Below are positions 28,270 to 38,260 of a stretch of 64,000 nucleotides of DNA, piece by piece; positions within the stretch are counted from its first letter, which is position 1; each line of letters begins with the position of its first letter. Under the pieces are notes generated by a model. The model saw only the letters and a program-made list of their open reading frames with translations. It did no database searches and had not been told where the DNA came from. Made by a program: the position numbers and the translations under genes. The DNA is from Photobacterium phosphoreum (GTDB lineage Bacteria; Pseudomonadota; Gammaproteobacteria; Enterobacterales; Vibrionaceae): assembly GCF_002954725.1 (NCBI RefSeq), contig NZ_MSCQ01000001.1, positions 1,069,604-1,133,603 of the forward strand, in the 5' to 3' direction.

Positions 28270-28332
28270 AAAAAAGCCCAATCAATTATTATATACTTTC
28301 AGTGAGAAAGATAAGTATTGGTTGGGCTTTTT
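28270..28332. terminator. Bidirectional terminator after the two-component genes
   Basis: A 16-bp outer stem starting AAAAAGCCCAA and ending TTGGGCTTTTT, with a small inner hairpin CTTTC-N5-GAAAG, between convergent genes. Confidence 0.88.
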
Positions 28333-28355
28333 CTTAAAAAGGACAGTAGTACTTA

Positions 28356-29072
28356 TTAGCTGTTGATAGCGTTGAATTTGTCTTTACGTTCATTAAAACG
28401 TGTAACTAAATCATCAATACTCTCTTGGCAGTAAGGTTTGAGTCCACTCATCAACATGCGCTTACTACCTGTGCCTACAATTTCTCCATTTTCTTTAAAG
28501 CAAAAACGCAGAGTGACGTAACCACGCTTGCCTTCTACTTCAATAATAGAGTCAGTGAGTTCAACCGTCGGTGCTGTTAGATCTAAACGTGTGAAATCAA
28601 GTTCCATACATTCATAGATTACTAATGGGCGCGCTGGATTGATCATGATGTCTTTTGATTTCATCAAAGGTACCATGATGTGAGGAAAGTTCATTCCAGA
28701 AAACTGCACATAGTTTTTAGTAACTTGTGAAATTAGTACTTCATTTGTTGTTGTTTCACCGCTACGAATGACATCCATGTACACTTTTCCCTTACAGTCG
28801 ATCACGGACAGTTCTGTAGGGGTTTTTATGTCTATAAGTAGGCAGCTTGATTCATTGATCATACCTGCAAATTCGAAGCGCATTTTTTGGCTCAGGCCAA
28901 CATTCGCTAAAAGAACAGAAAATAGCAGATCGCCAGGTACACAAAAACGCTTGTTATCTTCATCGTGAATAGGGTTAAAGTCACCGGCTACGCGTTTTGC
29001 AAAATGGCTTGCTTGCTCACGAGTAAAAGATAATTCACCGTTGTTATCTGAGTAATATGAATCTAAAAACAT
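28356..29072 (-). CDS. DUF3581 family protein (hotdog/MaoC-like)
   Basis: This 238-residue cytoplasmic protein fits DUF3581, found widely in Vibrionaceae and relatives. The segment FAKRVAGDFNPIHDED near residue 25 matches the hydratase motif of MaoC-like hotdog folds (A-x-x-F-x-x-x-x-x-D-x-N-P-x-H), so a role on acyl-thioester substrates is possible but unproven. It stands alone between terminators. Confidence 0.8.
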   Translation of the reverse strand: MFLDSYYSDNNGELSFTREQASHFAKRVAGDFNPIHDEDNKRFCVPGDLLFSVLLANVGLSQKMRFEFAGMINESSCLLIDIKTPTELSVIDCKGKVYMDVIRSGETTTNEVLISQVTKNYVQFSGMNFPHIMVPLMKSKDIMINPARPLVIYECMELDFTRLDLTAPTVELTDSIIEVEGKRGYVTLRFCFKENGEIVGTGSKRMLMSGLKPYCQESIDDLVTRFNERKDKFNAINS

Positions 29073-29266
29073 GTTTACTTATAATACCTAAAAATAAGAC
29101 TAGGGCTATTCTACAACATAAATATCGCTTTAATGGTCTAGCCAGATGATATTAATGTAAATACATATGTTGACAAAATAGATAGCTATGATACTTGGAT
29201 AAAAAAGCTAAGCTGAAAGTAATGAGCTTAGCTTTATAGTTGTTTTATCGTTAATTGTATTATTGT

Positions 29267-31045
29267 CTATAAGCGTAATTTTAGTGGAATTACGGTAACT
29301 TTATCGCCAATATGCGCATGTTCTTGTTTTGGTGGTATTTCTATTAAGCAATTAGCTTCACTCATTGAGCGTAAGATCCCTGAGCCTTGTGAACCAATAC
29401 TTTTAACGGTAAGACGACCATTGGCATCCCAATTAAAATAGCCACGTAAATATTCGGTGCGTCCAAGGCGAGAACGTAAAGGTTCAGCCGCGATTGCAGT
29501 GTAGGTTTGTGGTTGCCAATGTTGGTAACCTTGCTGTTTACGAATTGCAGGCTCTACAAATTGTAAGAATGTCACCATCACAGCCACAGGGTTACCCGGT
29601 AAACCAAAGAACGGTACATTATCAATATGTCCAAACGCTAATGGACGTCCAGGACGCATGTTGATCCGCCAAAAATCAATTTTTCCTAACTTATCAAGTA
29701 CGGTTTTAATGTAGTCAGCATCGCCAACAGAAACACCGCCTGATGATAAAATCATATCTGCTTGTTGGCTGGCTTGGCGTAATGTGGCTTCAAGTGCTGT
29801 TTCACTGTCTTCAATGATACCCAAATCAACCACTTCACAGCCGAGACGAGTCAGTAAAGCAAATAAGCTATAACGGTTTGAATCATAAATACAGTTTTGC
29901 TGTTGTGCTTCACCGGGAGCTTGTACTTCATCACCGGTTGAGAAAATGGCGACGCGAATAGGCGAGTTGATGGTGATCTTATCTAGCCCTAAGGAGGCAA
30001 CCATCCCTAATTCAGGCGCGGTGATTGTTTGTCCTTTAGCTACTGCAATTTGATCAATAGCAAGATCTTCACCGGCTAAACGAACATTTTGACCGGCCTT
30101 AATAGCACCCATAGAAAGATTAAACGTGACGGTGTCACCATCTTGTTGTGCTTGCTCTCGCATAATAACGGTATCAGCATGTTGAGGAACAGGCGCGCCA
30201 GTCATAATACGTACGGCTTCACCCATTTGTAACGGATGCGGATAATGATGTCCCGCTAAAACCTGACCGACAACCGTGTAGCTATTAAGGTCAATATCAG
30301 TGCCGCGAATCGCATAACCGTCCATGGCTGAATTTGTATGTTGCGGCACATTCACTGGTGAAAGAATGTCTGTATGTACGATATGGCCTAGCGCTTGTTT
30401 TAGCTCAACCGTTTGAGGGTTATCAAGGGGTTTTATTTGATCAAGAATACGGGATCGACCTTCATCAACCGACAACATCCCTTGTGGTTGAATATCATCA
30501 CAACTTGCTGTTTTTATTGGATACTGTTGTGACTGGCGACTGAATTGAACCACAAAATCGGTTAACTGTTCGATATCATCAATGCTTATCTGCGCTAAGG
30601 TTGTGTCTGTTTTAATGTCACTCGCAATCGCAATAATATTGTTATCGTCTTGATATAACCACGGCTTGTTAATGGCTTGACGATGTAACTCAATTTTAGG
30701 GAAGTCGAGCTTCTTGAACCCCTCAACTAAAATAAGATCCAATTGGGTTTGATCTAATTGGCAAATTAAATACGGTAAAGTAGCCTCAGTTGTTGGGGTT
30801 TCAGTGATTTGTGCGCGGCGATAACGCGAGGAGATGAGCATTTGGCTTGCGCCTGCTTTGCGTAATCGGTAGCTATCTTTACCGGGTTCATCAAGATCAA
30901 AATCATGGTGCGCATGTTTTATTACCGCCACGCGCAAACCACGCTCAACCAATTTAGGTAATATGGCTTCAAGAAGGGTTGTTTTACCCGTACCACTGAA
31001 TGCAGCAAAGCCTAATAATGGTACTGAGGCGTTAATTTGATTCAT
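29267..31045 (-). CDS. Fused MobB / molybdopterin molybdotransferase MoeA
   Basis: This fusion of about 592 residues has an N-terminal MobB domain (about residues 1-175) with the P-loop [13 protein letters not shown], joined to a full MoeA (about 190-592) with [24 protein letters not shown] and [13 protein letters not shown]. MoeA inserts Mo or W into adenylylated molybdopterin; MobB assists the guanine-dinucleotide step done by MobA. The frame extends 25 residues further, but the ATG at 31045 with GGAG seven bases upstream is right. Its start overlaps the mobA stop by 14 bases, so it is the last gene of the tup-mob-moe operon that supplies formate dehydrogenase. Confidence 0.92.
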   Translation of the reverse strand: MNQINASVPLLGFAAFSGTGKTTLLEAILPKLVERGLRVAVIKHAHHDFDLDEPGKDSYRLRKAGASQMLISSRYRRAQITETPTTEATLPYLICQLDQTQLDLILVEGFKKLDFPKIELHRQAINKPWLYQDDNNIIAIASDIKTDTTLAQISIDDIEQLTDFVVQFSRQSQQYPIKTASCDDIQPQGMLSVDEGRSRILDQIKPLDNPQTVELKQALGHIVHTDILSPVNVPQHTNSAMDGYAIRGTDIDLNSYTVVGQVLAGHHYPHPLQMGEAVRIMTGAPVPQHADTVIMREQAQQDGDTVTFNLSMGAIKAGQNVRLAGEDLAIDQIAVAKGQTITAPELGMVASLGLDKITINSPIRVAIFSTGDEVQAPGEAQQQNCIYDSNRYSLFALLTRLGCEVVDLGIIEDSETALEATLRQASQQADMILSSGGVSVGDADYIKTVLDKLGKIDFWRINMRPGRPLAFGHIDNVPFFGLPGNPVAVMVTFLQFVEPAIRKQQGYQHWQPQTYTAIAAEPLRSRLGRTEYLRGYFNWDANGRLTVKSIGSQGSGILRSMSEANCLIEIPPKQEHAHIGDKVTVIPLKLRL

Positions 31046-31625
31046 GGCGTTCTCCAAATTGTGATAATTCCTCAGGGGTGTTGAGGTTAATAAAAGCATC
31101 AGTTTGGTCACTAAAATCAACGGTGATCATATTGCATTGACGATAAAGCAAAATGATCTTGCGATCGCCATTGGCTAAAAAGGCTTCCAGTTTAGGCAAA
31201 ATACGACGATGAAGCAGGGTGACAACAGGTTGAATATAGTCGCCGTTATGCGCTACTGCTATATCAGTATCGGGTTGACATGCTGATGCCATTCTTACCA
31301 CTAAATCATGGGGTAATTGTGGGCAATCACATGGGACGAAGCCAATCCAATCGTTATCAATATGATGCAGTGCAGCATGCATGCCGCCGAGTGGGCCAGG
31401 ATAGTTTTCAATGCTATCACCAAACACTTCACCGTATTGACAGTAGATGTCTTGGTTACGGTTGGCATTAATACTGATATGAGATGTTTGTGGTGTAAGT
31501 GTATCAATAACATGTTGAATAAAGGGTTTACCTGCAAGTTCAATCAGGCCTTTATCATTGCCTCCCATACGGCTGGCTTGACCACCCGCTAAAATGACCC
31601 AATGGGTTTGTTCAGGCGTAGGCAT
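31032..31625 (-). CDS. mobA: Molybdenum cofactor guanylyltransferase MobA
   Basis: This 197-residue enzyme adds GMP to Mo-molybdopterin to make the bis-MGD cofactor. The nucleotide-binding [22 protein letters not shown] is split by the first loop and followed by the [10 protein letters not shown] and [10 protein letters not shown] (metal Asp) motifs. AAGGA before the ATG at 31625 selects that start over an upstream one 18 codons earlier. It overlaps the tupC stop and the mobB start by 14 bases each. Confidence 0.93.
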   Translation of the reverse strand: MPTPEQTHWVILAGGQASRMGGNDKGLIELAGKPFIQHVIDTLTPQTSHISINANRNQDIYCQYGEVFGDSIENYPGPLGGMHAALHHIDNDWIGFVPCDCPQLPHDLVVRMASACQPDTDIAVAHNGDYIQPVVTLLHRRILPKLEAFLANGDRKIILLYRQCNMITVDFSDQTDAFINLNTPEELSQFGERHESN

Positions 31626-32325
31626 AATTATCCTTATTGTTTTTGATATCTGTAACGAGTTGAAGATCAGCTCGTTCAATTAATTGGGTGTCATTGATTG
31701 TCCATTGTCGGCGACAAAGTGCAGTGAGTGCATTTTGCTGGTGGCTGGTGATCACTAAGCTACTACCACGCGCTAATAAATCTTTCGCTAAAATAACTTG
31801 GCGATTGATGGATTCTTGATCCATGCTGGCACTGGATTCATCCATTAATAACACACTAGGTTTAAGGACCCATGCACGTGCCATTGCGACGCGTTGGCGT
31901 TCACCACCAGACAAAACCGAAACATGTTCATCAGCTAAGGTTTCAAGACCGACCATACGTAGTGCATTAATGGCTTCATTGCGACGTTTTTGGCGATCTT
32001 TAATTGCAAACCTTAGTCCATAGCATACATTGTTAAACACTGTTGCATCAAACATATACGGTGTTTGGTGTAAGTAGATAATACTCCCTTCATAGCATCC
32101 ACTAAAGAGGCGTTTTAAAAAAGTATGTTGATGAATATTAACCTTGCCTGTCGTTGGTTTTTGTAATCCCGCTAATACTTTCAATAAGGTCGTTTTACCA
32201 ACCCCGTTATCGCCCGTTAAATAAACGGCATCACGAGGGGCAAGATTGAGCTGTGGAATATGGAAAAGCAATCGACTTTTAAAGCGAACCGAGAGGTCGA
32301 GAGCCTGAATGGAAGCATGAGTCAT
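31612..32325 (-). CDS. tupC: Tungstate ABC transporter ATP-binding protein TupC
   Basis: This 237-residue ATPase has Walker [12 protein letters not shown], signature [14 protein letters not shown], Walker [13 protein letters not shown] and the switch histidine in VITSHQ. It is a short-subunit ATPase without the regulatory TOBE domain of ModC. It follows tupB by 15 bases and, with TupA, forms the tungstate/molybdate importer. Confidence 0.88.
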   Translation of the reverse strand: MTHASIQALDLSVRFKSRLLFHIPQLNLAPRDAVYLTGDNGVGKTTLLKVLAGLQKPTTGKVNIHQHTFLKRLFSGCYEGSIIYLHQTPYMFDATVFNNVCYGLRFAIKDRQKRRNEAINALRMVGLETLADEHVSVLSGGERQRVAMARAWVLKPSVLLMDESSASMDQESINRQVILAKDLLARGSSLVITSHQQNALTALCRRQWTINDTQLIERADLQLVTDIKNNKDNYAYA

Positions 32326-32340
32326 TAGTGAGGCCTCGGT

Positions 32341-33042
32341 TTAGTTGGTTCGCAAATGGGCTTTGCCACGGGCGATAGATAAAATAAAGTTTAGACCTAA
32401 GGCTAAAATAAGTAACACCATTCCTAAGGCAACACCCTGAGAAAATGCACCTTTTGAGCTTTCAAGGGCTATTGCGGTAGGAATGTTTCGAGTTGAATTG
32501 AGAATATTGCCACCGACCATCATTGAACAACCGACTTCGGTGATCACACGGCTAAAAGAAGCAACAATAGCGGCAAGTAACGGAAATCGACTTTCCCACA
32601 TCAAACTAAGTAATGCGCGAGGATAGCTAGAGCCTAATGTAAGTGCTGTTTCCCATGCGCGACGGTCACTGTTTTGAAATGCCGCGTGCATCATTGACAC
32701 TAATAGTGGGAAACAGATCAGTACTTGACCTAATATCATCGCTTTTTGAGTAAACAGCATTTGCCAATCACCCAATGGACCTGCACGTGAGAGCAGCATA
32801 TAAAGCAGTAAACCAATCACAACCGTCGGTACCGATTGCAGGGTATTAATTAAAGACAGTGTTAGCCAACGACCTGGGAATTTACCGTAAGCTAATGCAA
32901 AGGCAATTAATAAAGAGGGGATAATAACTAAAGCGATGGCAAAAAGAGACACGGAAAATGATACCCCAACAATACCCCAAAGTGCACTATCGCCGCTCAA
33001 GAGAAGTTGGGTCGCTTGCTGAGTTGTCTGCCAAATATTCAT
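32341..33042 (-). CDS. tupB: Tungstate ABC transporter permease TupB
   Basis: This 233-residue permease has five to six membrane segments and the ABC permease EAA loop AWETALTLGSSYPRALLSLMW. It matches the TupB type (QSVPTVVIGLLLYMLLSRAGPLG). It is the middle of tupA-tupB-tupC; the 155-base gap to tupA contains no obvious terminator. Confidence 0.88.
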   Translation of the reverse strand: MNIWQTTQQATQLLLSGDSALWGIVGVSFSVSLFAIALVIIPSLLIAFALAYGKFPGRWLTLSLINTLQSVPTVVIGLLLYMLLSRAGPLGDWQMLFTQKAMILGQVLICFPLLVSMMHAAFQNSDRRAWETALTLGSSYPRALLSLMWESRFPLLAAIVASFSRVITEVGCSMMVGGNILNSTRNIPTAIALESSKGAFSQGVALGMVLLILALGLNFILSIARGKAHLRTN

Positions 33043-33197
33043 GGTAGTGTTTGTTCTAACCTAAAAAATACGCCGATGATGTCATCATTGATGTTATTAG
33101 CACTAAGGCTCAATGCAATAACTGTGATCCCATAATGAATTATGCATTCAATAACGCATCATCGACGAAAAAACATATTAAATTAAGGTATTACCTT

Positions 33198-34022
33198 TTA
33201 TAGCGTTTGAGCATCAGCAACGAATAATTGCTTGCCGTGGCGTTGGTAATTATTGATTAATTTTTGTGCTTTAGGATTCACTAACCAATCACTGAATGTT
33301 TTAGCGCCTTGGTAGTTAAGATCAGGGTAACGGCTTGGGTTAATCAGAATCACTTGGTAAGGATTAAATAAACGCTTATCACCCTCAACCATGATTTCAA
33401 GATCAAGCTTGGTTTCATACGCTAACCATGTACCACGATCCGTTAATGTGTAGGCTTGTAATTCTGATGCCATATTCAACGTTGGACCCATACCTTGACC
33501 TACGGCTTTATAACCACCGAAATTAGGTTCCATTTTGGTTTGTGCCCAGATATTAAGTTCTTTTTTATTTGTTCCTGAATCATCACCACGAGAAATAAAT
33601 ACCGCATTATCTGTTGCGATTTCTTTTAATGCGTGGGCAACATCTTTATCGCCTTTGATTTTTGCCGGATCATTTTTAGGGCCGACTAAAACGAAATCGT
33701 TGTACATCAAATTACGTGGTAACACCCCAAAGCCTTTCTCAACAAATTGCGCTTCTGATTGTGGCGCGTGGGTCATGACTAAATCGACATCACCATGTTC
33801 ACCCATACTTAATGCTTTACCTGTGCCTGCCGCTAATACTTCGACGGTGTATCCGGTATCTTTAGTAAATACAGGTAATAAGTAATCAAGTAATCCTGAG
33901 TGATAAGTGCTGGTGGTTGTTGCTAGGCGTACCGTCTTATTTGCTGTGGTTTCTGTGGTTGCATAAGCCATTGTTGCCGATGCGCAGCCTAGAATAACTA
34001 AAGTCGTTTTTAAAAAATTCAT
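33198..34022 (-). CDS. tupA: Tungstate-binding periplasmic protein TupA
   Basis: This 274-residue protein has a cleavable signal peptide and the TupA ligand motif: RLATTTSTYHSGLLD (TTTSTYDSGLLD in most TupA) followed by FISRGDDSGTNKKE. TupA binds tungstate with very high affinity. The frame extends 37 codons upstream, but AGGA before the ATG at 34022 and the signal peptide fix the start. It is the first gene of the minus-strand metal/cofactor operon, about 112 bases after a perfect sigma-54 promoter. Confidence 0.92.
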   Translation of the reverse strand: MNFLKTTLVILGCASATMAYATTETTANKTVRLATTTSTYHSGLLDYLLPVFTKDTGYTVEVLAAGTGKALSMGEHGDVDLVMTHAPQSEAQFVEKGFGVLPRNLMYNDFVLVGPKNDPAKIKGDKDVAHALKEIATDNAVFISRGDDSGTNKKELNIWAQTKMEPNFGGYKAVGQGMGPTLNMASELQAYTLTDRGTWLAYETKLDLEIMVEGDKRLFNPYQVILINPSRYPDLNYQGAKTFSDWLVNPKAQKLINNYQRHGKQLFVADAQTL

Positions 34023-34145
34023 CAACGTTCCTGATCGATTGGTTTGTATTAAAAAGCCATAGATGATGAGTGATAGGTGAGTTGTACCGAATACGTGCGG
34101 CAAAATGACCCACATCATTTCAATTAATAGCATTGATCAGTTATA

Positions 34146-34162
34146 AGCAATAAAAGTGCCAT
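34146..34162 (-). promoter_or_regulatory. Sigma-54 promoter of tupABC-mobA-mobB/moeA
   Basis: ATGGCACTTTTATTGCT on the minus strand is an exact match to the -24/-12 consensus TGGCAC-N5-TTGCW. Transcription would start near 34135, about 112 bases before tupA. Confidence 0.85.
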
Positions 34163-34284
34163 ATTTTAAATGTTGATTAATAACGTTAATTATGTGATTT
34201 AGGTATCAAATATTACGTGAAATAAGTTAAAGGTAACCGAAGTTTTACCGGGTGATTAAACAGTTTTGACTTAATGATTGATAG

Positions 34285-34301
34285 TGAGACAAAATGTCGC
34301 A
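34285..34301. promoter_or_regulatory. Enhancer (UAS) candidate of the sigma-54 regulator
   Basis: TGAGACAAAATGTCGCA is a 17-bp near-palindrome that matches 44873-44889 at 15 of 17 bases. It lies about 125 bases upstream of the tupA promoter and just upstream of the regulator gene. A right half-site (AAAATGTCTC) follows at 34317-34326. Confidence 0.7.
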
Positions 34302-34333
34302 AATTTTAGTGTGGTTAAAATGTCTCTATATTT

Positions 34334-35797
34334 ATGTCTGATTTTAGTTTGTCCTCATCGTGGACTGCGGTTTCTGTATTAGTGGTTGATGATGAACCAG
34401 GAATGCGCACGATTTTAAAGAAAGCGTTAAGTAAAAAGTTTGCTCAGGTTGATACTGCGGGAAGTATTGAAGAGGCTGAAGAAATTCGTAAGCGTTGTCA
34501 TTTTGATTTATTAATTGTTGATATTAACTTACCCGGTCGTTCTGGTATTGAGTGGCATGAAGCGTTTGACCCAACAACCCGTCGTAGTGATGTGATCTTT
34601 ATGACCGGCTATGCTGATTTAGAAATGGCGATTCAAGCATTACGTGCTGGCGCGTCTGATTTTATTCTCAAACCGTTTAATCTTGACCAAATGATGCAAT
34701 CAGTGAGTCGCTGTATTGAACGTCGATTAGTTGAACGTCAAAATTTCGCATTGCAACGAGACGTTGAGCGCAGCTATCCAGTAGATATCATTGGTGATGC
34801 GCCAGCGACACAAAAGATGAAAAAGCTGATAGCCCAAGTTGCGCCGTCTATTGCTGCGGTATTAGTCGAAGGCGAATCGGGCACAGGTAAAGAATTGGTG
34901 GCACGAGCATTACATCAATTAAGCAAGCGTACTGGGCCTTTTGTGCCGATTAACTGTGCTGCCATTGCACCCGAACTGTTAGAAAGTGAATTGTTTGGTC
35001 ATGTATCAGGGGCATTTACTGGCGCAAAGAAAAGCCGAGAAGGTTTGTTTCGAGTGGCGAATAACGGCACCTTATTTTTAGATGAAATTGGTGAAATGCC
35101 ACTGGCAATGCAATCGTCATTGTTACGCGCCTTAGAACAAAAAGCGATTCGTCCGGTGGGTTCAGAGCGAGAGATTCAAATTGATGTTCGCATTGTTGCC
35201 GCGACCAACCGTAATTTAAAGCTTGAAGTTGAAGAAGGGCGTTTTCGTCGTGATTTGTACTATCGATTAAATGTTCTCACCATTGATTTGCCATCATTAC
35301 GTGAGCGAGTAGAAGATATTCCATCATTAAGTCATCATTTTACGCTGCAGTTATCAAAAGACTTAGGCATGAAAGCCATCAATTGGACCCATGAAGATAT
35401 TTTGGCAATGCAAGCTTATTCATGGCCGGGTAATATTCGTGAATTACGAAATATGATGGAACGTTGCATTCTATTGGGTAAACCACCAGCAGATTATTGG
35501 CGAGAATTACAAGGTGATGCATTGCCAGTTACCGCGTTAGCAGTAACAGGCGTCGATGCGATAACTGCGGCAGAATTAGCGGTGAATGCTGCATATCCTC
35601 AACGACCATGTCAATGTCACGATGAAGGTGAAGAACAATATTGTTACCCCGTCACTTGGACGTTAAAAGACGTTGAGAAAGCACATATTATGCAGGTTGT
35701 GGATGCCAGTGATGGTAATAAATCAGCCGCCGCGCGTCAGCTTGGTGTTGCAAGAAAAACCTTAGAGCGTAAATACAAAGAATGGACAGATGAATGA
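34334..35797 (+). CDS. Sigma-54-dependent response regulator (NtrC family)
   Basis: This 487-residue activator has a receiver (residues 12-130; Asp63 in LLIVDINLPG), an AAA+ domain (about 155-385) with Walker A GESGTGKELVARA and the sigma-54 contact loop GAFTGA, and a C-terminal Fis-type HTH (AARQLGVARKTLERKYKE). A Cys-rich linker (PCQCHDEGEEQYC, about 430-440) between the AAA+ and HTH domains is unusual and could bind metal or sense redox. It overlaps its kinase gene by eight bases. Four -24/-12 promoters around it mark the likely regulon: tungstate uptake, cofactor synthesis and formate dehydrogenase. No good ribosome site precedes the ATG. Confidence 0.9.
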   Translation: MSDFSLSSSWTAVSVLVVDDEPGMRTILKKALSKKFAQVDTAGSIEEAEEIRKRCHFDLLIVDINLPGRSGIEWHEAFDPTTRRSDVIFMTGYADLEMAIQALRAGASDFILKPFNLDQMMQSVSRCIERRLVERQNFALQRDVERSYPVDIIGDAPATQKMKKLIAQVAPSIAAVLVEGESGTGKELVARALHQLSKRTGPFVPINCAAIAPELLESELFGHVSGAFTGAKKSREGLFRVANNGTLFLDEIGEMPLAMQSSLLRALEQKAIRPVGSEREIQIDVRIVAATNRNLKLEVEEGRFRRDLYYRLNVLTIDLPSLRERVEDIPSLSHHFTLQLSKDLGMKAINWTHEDILAMQAYSWPGNIRELRNMMERCILLGKPPADYWRELQGDALPVTALAVTGVDAITAAELAVNAAYPQRPCQCHDEGEEQYCYPVTWTLKDVEKAHIMQVVDASDGNKSAAARQLGVARKTLERKYKEWTDE

Positions 35798-37856
35798 CGA
35801 TGAAAGTAACGCTATGAAGGTCAAAACATTTGTATTGATGTGGTTACGGCGTTTTAAAACCATGGTGCGTTATCGACTTTTAGTGCTTACTTCAGTGCCT
35901 ATTTTTCTGACGCTATTAACGTTAATCGCCATCACCTTTTATTGGACGGTGACGTATACCTGGCAAAATGCCTTAATGAATGTAAAAGCAGACTTAGCAG
36001 TGGCTCATCATAGTATGGTGCTGTTGAAAAAAGAGCAGCGGATGGAACTGCAAGCACTGGCTAATTCTTATGATTTTCAACGACGATTACGTTTTAATGA
36101 AACAAGCTTAAAAAAGTGGGTGAGTCAGCAAAATCAACACTACCAGTTAGATTTTGTGGTGTTACATCCCGTAAGTGATATAGGAATGTTTTCAAGTCAA
36201 GAACAGCAACTATTAGTTACAGGAAAAGAGCAGACTTTTTTTCAAGTATTAGATCGTATTGCATTATTTGATTTGAATCCTGATCTTCCTGCACAAGCCC
36301 AGCTACCGTTAATCAAAGAAAGTACAATTGAGCACAAAGGGTTGGTTAGTCGTAGCTTGATCCCAATCTTTAATCAGCAAGGTAAGCTTAAATGGATTTT
36401 AGATGGTGGTATTTTATTAAATAACAGTACCTCGCTGGTGGATCGTATTCGTGATTTGGTTTATGCCGCTGATACTTTGCCTAAGGGAAGTCTTGGAACT
36501 GTTACTTTATTTATGGGGGATGTACGTGTTAGTACCAATGTGCCGTTAGATAGCGCCAATCTTATTGGTCGCGCTGTCGGTACTCGAGTTTCTAAGGACG
36601 TGCAGCAAAAAGTCTTACACCAAGGGAAGATCTTTGTTGATCGCGCATTTGTTTATGATAGTTGGTATGTGTCAGCTTATGAGCCGTTACATGGTAATGA
36701 TGGCACCGTAGTGGGCATGCTTTATACCGGTTATTTGCAATGGCCATTAATTGAGCGCTATCTAACCAATATTATTGAAATGAGTGTCAGTATCTTATTG
36801 GTATTGCTCTTTACTAGCATTATTGTTTATCGCGGTGCGCGTGATTTGTTTTTACCGATCGAGAAAATCTATCAAGTTGCTAAAGCGGTACAAATGGGAT
36901 TAAAACGACGTGTTGGTAAGTTGGATTTATGTGAAGGACATGAATTGCAAATCTTAGGCGAGCAATTTGACTCGATGTTGGATCAACTAGAACAACGTAA
37001 TGGTTTAATTAAACTGACCGCGATAGAGCTAGAAGATAAAGTAGAACAGCGAACGCAGAGTTTGCATCAAAAAACGGAAGAGTTAGAGCGTCACATTCGG
37101 TTATTGCATCAAGCCCGTTCAAAGCTGGTGGCAACGGAAAAATTAGCTGCACTTGGTGAGTTAACCGCAGGTATTGCGCATGAAATTAATAATCCAGTTG
37201 CTGTTATTTTGGGGAATATTGAGTTAATTCAGCTGGAGTTAGGCGACAATACTGCTGAAGTCCAAGAAGAACTGACCGCAATTCATTTACAAATTGATCG
37301 GATTCGAAATATTACCCGCAGCTTACTGCAATATAGTCGTCAAGGTGGCGTTCAAGATGAAGTGACATGGCATCACTTAAACTTGATTGTTGAAGAGAGC
37401 TTAACTCTTGTTCGTTCAGGCACTAAAAAAATGGATGTTAAATTTGAAGTTAACCTTGCGGCTAAATGCAGTGTTGAAGTGAATCGGCATCAATTATTGC
37501 AAGTGTTGGTTAATTTACAGATGAATGGTATCCATGCCATGGATGATAAAGGGGTGTTGAAGATCACTACTGATGACTGGCTAGATGATGATGGTGAAGT
37601 TCGTGGCGCGATGGTTGCAATTACCGACCATGGTTGTGGTATTTCAAAGCAAAACATGAAGCGTATCTTTGATCCCTTTTTCACCACTCGTCGTTCGGGT
37701 ACAGGGTTAGGTTTATCGGTAAGCCAAAGTATTGTCGCTAATGCTGGTGGAGAAATGGCGGTTGAATCGATAGAAGGTCAAGGTTCAACGTTTAGTGTCT
37801 ATCTCAAGCATAAAAAAGAATGTCCAAGTGAACTGGATCTTCACGTGACAGCGTAA
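35790..37856 (+). CDS. Cache-type sensor histidine kinase, partner of the sigma-54 regulator
   Basis: This 688-residue kinase has a membrane helix at about 29-50, a large periplasmic cache-like sensor (about 51-330), a second helix (331-348), HAMP (350-405), a coiled coil (405-445), HisKA with His464 in GIAHEINNP, and an ATPase domain with NGIHAMDDKG, DHGCGI and GTGLGLSVS boxes. The periplasmic position of the sensor suggests it reads an extracellular small molecule, formate being the obvious guess from context. The gene ends at a very strong terminator. Confidence 0.9.
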   Translation: MNDDESNAMKVKTFVLMWLRRFKTMVRYRLLVLTSVPIFLTLLTLIAITFYWTVTYTWQNALMNVKADLAVAHHSMVLLKKEQRMELQALANSYDFQRRLRFNETSLKKWVSQQNQHYQLDFVVLHPVSDIGMFSSQEQQLLVTGKEQTFFQVLDRIALFDLNPDLPAQAQLPLIKESTIEHKGLVSRSLIPIFNQQGKLKWILDGGILLNNSTSLVDRIRDLVYAADTLPKGSLGTVTLFMGDVRVSTNVPLDSANLIGRAVGTRVSKDVQQKVLHQGKIFVDRAFVYDSWYVSAYEPLHGNDGTVVGMLYTGYLQWPLIERYLTNIIEMSVSILLVLLFTSIIVYRGARDLFLPIEKIYQVAKAVQMGLKRRVGKLDLCEGHELQILGEQFDSMLDQLEQRNGLIKLTAIELEDKVEQRTQSLHQKTEELERHIRLLHQARSKLVATEKLAALGELTAGIAHEINNPVAVILGNIELIQLELGDNTAEVQEELTAIHLQIDRIRNITRSLLQYSRQGGVQDEVTWHHLNLIVEESLTLVRSGTKKMDVKFEVNLAAKCSVEVNRHQLLQVLVNLQMNGIHAMDDKGVLKITTDDWLDDDGEVRGAMVAITDHGCGISKQNMKRIFDPFFTTRRSGTGLGLSVSQSIVANAGGEMAVESIEGQGSTFSVYLKHKKECPSELDLHVTA

Positions 37857-37890
37857 CAAAATAATCGCAATAAAGAGAGTTGGCGATAAC

Positions 37891-37941
37891 AAAAAGCCCC
37901 TTGGTAATGACAATAACAATGTCATTACCAAGGGGCTTTTT
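37891..37941. terminator. Very strong bidirectional terminator
   Basis: A perfect 21-bp stem, starting AAAAAGCCCC and ending GGGGCTTTTT, with a nine-base loop. It can end both the kinase transcript and the minus-strand small ORF at 37983-38084. Confidence 0.95.
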
Positions 37942-37982
37942 TGTCGCTTTGTATCTTTTGTATTATTGCAAGACAACCAAGA

Positions 37983-38084
37983 TTACATAATGGATAAGCC
38001 AACAATAAGAAACAGTGATGCGGTAAGAGATATTCGACTAATAAGACCGAATGAAGAAGGGATAATCATTTCTGTATGCTGCAC
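37983..38084 (-). CDS. Candidate 33-residue small membrane protein
   Basis: A GTG start at 38084 is preceded by AAAAGGAGCACCT, a strong ribosome site with five bases between GGAG and GTG. The frame encodes MQHTEMIIPSSFGLISR followed by a hydrophobic stretch of about 16 residues (ISLTASLFLIVGLSIM) and a stop: a basic residue then a single membrane helix, typical of bacterial small membrane proteins. The transcript would end at the strong hairpin 37891-37941. I do not recognise the family, and no function should be assumed. It lies between the sigma-54 two-component genes and a C45-family hydrolase. Confidence 0.5.
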   Translation of the reverse strand: MQHTEMIIPSSFGLISRISLTASLFLIVGLSIM

Positions 38085-38260
38085 AGGTGCTCCTTTTCTT
38101 TGAAGAGGACTTAAAGCATAGTTGATATATCCATATCATATTATTTTAATGTTCAAGTATTTAGAAATAAAATCAGTATCAAAGCAATACAATCAGACTA
38201 TCGCGATCATTTAATCACCAGTAATGATAAATGATCGCGATATAACGATAAAGTTGATGT

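Noticed and set aside
34310-34328. Apparent -24/-12 element (TGTGG...TGTCTC) directly before the sigma-54 regulator
   Set aside because: The dinucleotide 12 bases after GG is TC, not GC; the stretch is better explained as a half-site of the regulator motif.
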